Of a stretch of 7,341 nucleotides of DNA, positions 4,817 to 7,341 are shown one piece after another. Under the pieces are notes generated by a model, which was given only the letters and a program-made list of their open reading frames with translations, was not told the origin of the DNA and searched no databases. Numbering within the stretch: the first letter of the stretch is position 1; every line of letters begins with the position of its first letter. The position numbers and the translations under genes are program-made. Source of the DNA: an uncultured Collinsella sp. (GTDB lineage Bacteria; Actinomycetota; Coriobacteriia; Coriobacteriales; Coriobacteriaceae); contig CABULX010000108.1 of assembly GCA_902492545.1 (NCBI GenBank), positions 1-7,341 of the forward strand, written 5' to 3'.

Positions 4817-5617
4817 ATGAGCGCAAATCCGCTGCTTTCCATCGATGGTCTCACCGCCTCCGTGGACGAGAAGACCATCCTCCACAATGTCAACCTCAAC
4901 GTCGCCGCCGGTGAGACCCACGTGCTGATGGGCCCCAACGGCGCCGGCAAGTCCACCCTCGGCCACCTGGTCATGGGCGACTCCGTCTATACCGTCAACG
5001 ACGGCCGCATCGTCTTTGACGGCCAGGACATCACCGAGCTCACCACCGACAAGCGTTCGCGCGCCGGCCTGTTTCTGAGCTTCCAGGCCCCGGTCGAGAT
5101 CCCGGGCGTGCCGCTGTCGAGCTTTTTGCGTGCCAGCATCGCCGGCCGCCCCGGCCTGGAGATGAAGGGCAAGGAGTTCCGCCGTCGCGTCAAGGAGCTC
5201 GCGGCCGAGCTCAACATGGACACCGCCTACCTCAACCGTGAGCTGGGCGTGGGCTTCTCGGGCGGCGAGAAAAAGAAGGTCGAGATGCTCCAGCTTCTGC
5301 TGCTGCAGCCCAAGCTCGCCATCCTGGACGAAACCGACTCCGGCCTGGACGTCGACGCCCTTTCCACCGTCAGCCACGGCATGGACGCCTACCGCAAGAG
5401 CTGCGACGGCTCCATGCTCATCATCACGCACAACACGCGTATCCTGGAGCACCTGGATGTCGACCGCGTCCACGTTATGGTCAAGGGCCACATCGTACGC
5501 GAGGACGACGCCTCGCTGATCCCCTGGATCGACAAGAACGGCTTTGAGACCTTCGAGCGCGAGGCCGCCGAGCAGCGCGCCCAGGCCGAGGCCGCCGCTG
5601 CCGAGCAGCAGGCGTAA
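4817..5617 (+). CDS. sufC: SufC, Fe-S cluster assembly ATPase
   Basis: SufC is the ABC-type ATPase of the cytosolic SufBC2D scaffold; ATP hydrolysis drives the rearrangement of SufB-SufD needed to build Fe-S clusters. The 266-residue product has every ABC element: Walker A GPNGAGKST (39-47), Q-loop Gln90 in LSFQAPVEIPG, signature GFSGGEKKK (146-154), Walker B LAILDETDSGLD (167-178), and switch His205 in IITHNTRIL. SFQAP-EIPGV and the ETDSGLD Walker B distinguish SufC from transporter ATPases. The last 20 or so residues are an Ala/Glu/Gln-rich tail, making it slightly longer than typical SufC (about 250). Starting at 4787 would add 10 residues. It is first in the operon, with sufB 12 nt downstream. 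Confidence 0.97.
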   Translation: MSANPLLSIDGLTASVDEKTILHNVNLNVAAGETHVLMGPNGAGKSTLGHLVMGDSVYTVNDGRIVFDGQDITELTTDKRSRAGLFLSFQAPVEIPGVPLSSFLRASIAGRPGLEMKGKEFRRRVKELAAELNMDTAYLNRELGVGFSGGEKKKVEMLQLLLLQPKLAILDETDSGLDVDALSTVSHGMDAYRKSCDGSMLIITHNTRILEHLDVDRVHVMVKGHIVREDDASLIPWIDKNGFETFEREAAEQRAQAEAAAAEQQA

Positions 5618-5629
5618 AGGGGCGACGCA

Positions 5630-7042
5630 ATGACCAAGAACCGCACCGAGGTCGCGGACATCGACCGCAGCCTCTACGACTTCACCTATGGCGAGGAGGG
5701 ATTCGAGCGCCTCGACGCCGGTATCACGCCCGACATCGTGCGCGAGATCAGCGCAAAGAAGGACGAGCCGCAGTGGATGCTCGACCTGCGCTTAAAGTCC
5801 CTCGAGATCTTCAATCGTTTCCCCGACCCGACGTGGGGCCCCTCCATCGAGGGCCTGGACATGGACAACATCGTCACCTACGTCAAGCCCAACACCGACC
5901 AAAAGCACGACTGGGAGTCGGTGCCCGACGACATCAAGAACACCTTTGAGCGCCTGGGCATCCCCGAGGCCGAACGCAGCTACCTGGCAGGCGTCGGCGC
6001 GCAGTACGACTCCGAGCTCGTCTACCACAACATGCAGGACACCGCCTCCAAGATGGGCATCGTCTACTCCGGTATTGAGGAAGCCCTGCACGATCCGCAG
6101 TGGGAACCACTCATCCACGAGAAGTTTATGACGCTCATCCCGCCCACCGACCACAAGTTTGCGGCCCTGCACGGCGCCGTATGGTCGGGCGGTTCTTTTG
6201 TCTACGTGCCCAAGGGCACCAAGCTCGATTTCCCGCTGCAGAGCTACTTCCGCCTTAACGCCAAGGGAGCCGGCCAATTTGAGCACACGCTCATCATCGT
6301 CGAAGACGATGCCGATCTGCACTTCATTGAGGGTTGCTCCGCGCCCAAGTACAACGTGGCAAACCTCCACGCCGGCGCCGTCGAGCTCTTTGTGGGCAAG
6401 CGCGCGCACCTGCGCTACTCGACCATCGAGAACTGGTCCAAGAACATGTACAACCTCAACACCAAGCGTGCGCGCGTGGACGAGGACGGCGACATCGAGT
6501 GGATCAGCGGCTCCTTCGGCAGCCACGTGGGCTACCTCTACCCCATGAGCGTGCTCAACGGCCGCCGCGCCCGTTCCAGCTTTACCGGCATCACCTTTGC
6601 CGGCGCCGGTCAAAACCTCGACACCGGCTGCAAGGTCGTGCTCAACGCACCCGATACCTCGGCAACCGTCGAGACCAAGGGCATCTCCAAGAGTGGCGGC
6701 ATTCAGACCTTCCGCAGCTCTATTGTGGCGACACCCAAGGCCGAGGGCTCCAAGGCAACCGTGAGCTGCCAGTCGCTGATGCTCGACGACCAAAGCCGCT
6801 CCGACACTATTCCGGCCATGGACATCCGCGCCAAGAACGTCGACATCGGCCACGAGGCCACCATCGGCCGCATCGGCGACGATAAGGTGTTCTACCTGAT
6901 GAGCCGCGGTATCTCGGAGGAAGAAGCCCGCACTATGATCGTCAACGGCTTTGCCAACCCGGTTTCCAAGGAGCTGCCGCTGGAGTACGCCGTCGAGATG
7001 AACAACCTGATCAAGCTCGAGATGGAAGGAGCGATCGGATAA
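5630..7042 (+). CDS. sufB: SufB, Fe-S cluster assembly scaffold protein
   Basis: SufB partners SufD and two SufC subunits and is where the nascent cluster is built. The complete 470-residue product is of normal length, with a helical N-terminal part and the long beta-helix core typical of the family. Recognisable stretches include AVWSGGSFVYVPKGTKLDFPLQ (183-204, an SufB hallmark), EGCSAPKYNVANLHAGAVEL, and the C-terminal SRGISEEEARTMIVNGF (425-441). By spacing, Cys380 followed 28 residues later by His408-Glu409 matches the C405 and H433-E434 positions important in E. coli SufB. AAGGGG precedes the ATG by about 7 nt. Its TAA stop shares one base with the sufD ATG, so the two are coupled. Nothing in it looks damaged. 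Confidence 0.98.
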   Translation: MTKNRTEVADIDRSLYDFTYGEEGFERLDAGITPDIVREISAKKDEPQWMLDLRLKSLEIFNRFPDPTWGPSIEGLDMDNIVTYVKPNTDQKHDWESVPDDIKNTFERLGIPEAERSYLAGVGAQYDSELVYHNMQDTASKMGIVYSGIEEALHDPQWEPLIHEKFMTLIPPTDHKFAALHGAVWSGGSFVYVPKGTKLDFPLQSYFRLNAKGAGQFEHTLIIVEDDADLHFIEGCSAPKYNVANLHAGAVELFVGKRAHLRYSTIENWSKNMYNLNTKRARVDEDGDIEWISGSFGSHVGYLYPMSVLNGRRARSSFTGITFAGAGQNLDTGCKVVLNAPDTSATVETKGISKSGGIQTFRSSIVATPKAEGSKATVSCQSLMLDDQSRSDTIPAMDIRAKNVDIGHEATIGRIGDDKVFYLMSRGISEEEARTMIVNGFANPVSKELPLEYAVEMNNLIKLEMEGAIG

Positions 7043-7341
7043 TGAAACAGGCCACGAACACCGCTGCTACCACCCTTGAGCAGGTCAATGCGATGCCGGC
7101 TGCCACTTGGGGTTGGCTCAAGATGAACCAGACCAAGCTCGAGCTCTCTGACGAGCTTGCCGCCGCTCCCGCCGCGGCCGTTGAGGTCGAGGGTCTGGAC
7201 GAGCAGTTTGCCGGCATGGACGACGCCTTCGATGCCGCCATGGAAGCCATGGCCGAGCGCTTCCCTGAGCGCCGCACCGCTGCCCCTGGCGATGCCGCCG
7301 ATCGCGCCCGCATCACGCCCGAGACCGAGCTCGACGTGCCC
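7042..7341 (+). CDS. sufD: SufD, Fe-S cluster assembly protein, N-terminal part only
   Basis: An ATG at 7042-7044 overlaps the sufB stop by one base (TAATG) and opens a frame that continues unbroken for 100 codons to the right edge. GGAAGGAG (7024-7031) lies 10 nt upstream. The translation contains MPAATWGWLKMNQTKLEL (residues 18-35), the 'P-x-x-TW-x-x-LK-x-N' opening typical of SufD, then an Ala/Glu/Asp-rich stretch. SufD is the SufB paralogue that forms the SufB-SufD heterodimer and helps iron entry. The assignment rests on this N-terminal motif and on operon position; the conserved core lies outside the window. Confidence 0.9.
   Translation, partial: MKQATNTAATTLEQVNAMPAATWGWLKMNQTKLELSDELAAAPAAAVEVEGLDEQFAGMDDAFDAAMEAMAERFPERRTAAPGDAADRARITPETELDVP

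Noticed and set aside
5792..6853. Minus-strand 353-codon open frame
   Set aside because: It is antisense to sufB and is a product of GC-rich codon bias; sufB is unmistakable.

Overview
The window looks like chromosomal DNA from a gut Coriobacteriia (Actinomycetota), most like Collinsella. This is inferred from GC-rich, C/G-ending codons in the housekeeping genes, a secreted protein with an MPKTG-type sortase signal, and a clustered sufC-sufB-sufD set next to an Rrf2-family regulator. No database search was possible, so the genus is a judgement from memory.

Layout. Positions 1-1313 (minus strand) hold most of a gene for an AAA-ATPase-like protein whose 3' end lies beyond the left edge. The gap 1314-1515 contains a rho-independent terminator for the next gene. 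Positions 1516-3330 (minus) encode a 604-residue cell-wall-anchored protein: signal peptide, lysozyme/transglycosylase-like domain, long low-complexity stalk, and MPKTG sorting signal. Positions 3459-4592 (minus) are a tight three-gene unit: an Rrf2 regulator with three cysteines, a minimal MNT nucleotidyltransferase, and a HEPN-domain partner. The last two form a type VII (HEPN-MNT) toxin-antitoxin-like pair. From 4817 the plus strand carries sufC, sufB and the start of sufD, which runs off the right edge.

How the genes work together. SufC (ATPase), SufB and SufD form the SufBC2D scaffold that assembles Fe-S clusters. The divergent Rrf2 protein has the cysteine pattern of cluster-sensing regulators, so it probably controls this operon and itself. 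The 224-bp divergent region (4593-4816) is the most structured non-coding stretch. It has a 75-bp block of four alternating TGGGACAA half-sites in front of rrf2, and a separate TTAGTC/GACTAA inverted repeat over the likely sufC -35 box.

The main oddity is a low-GC HEPN-MNT pair placed 8 nt behind the Fe-S regulator, apparently read from the same transcript. The second is the uncharacterised wall-anchored lysozyme-like protein. The third is the AAA-ATPase-like protein, in which the usual Walker B glutamate appears to be glycine.
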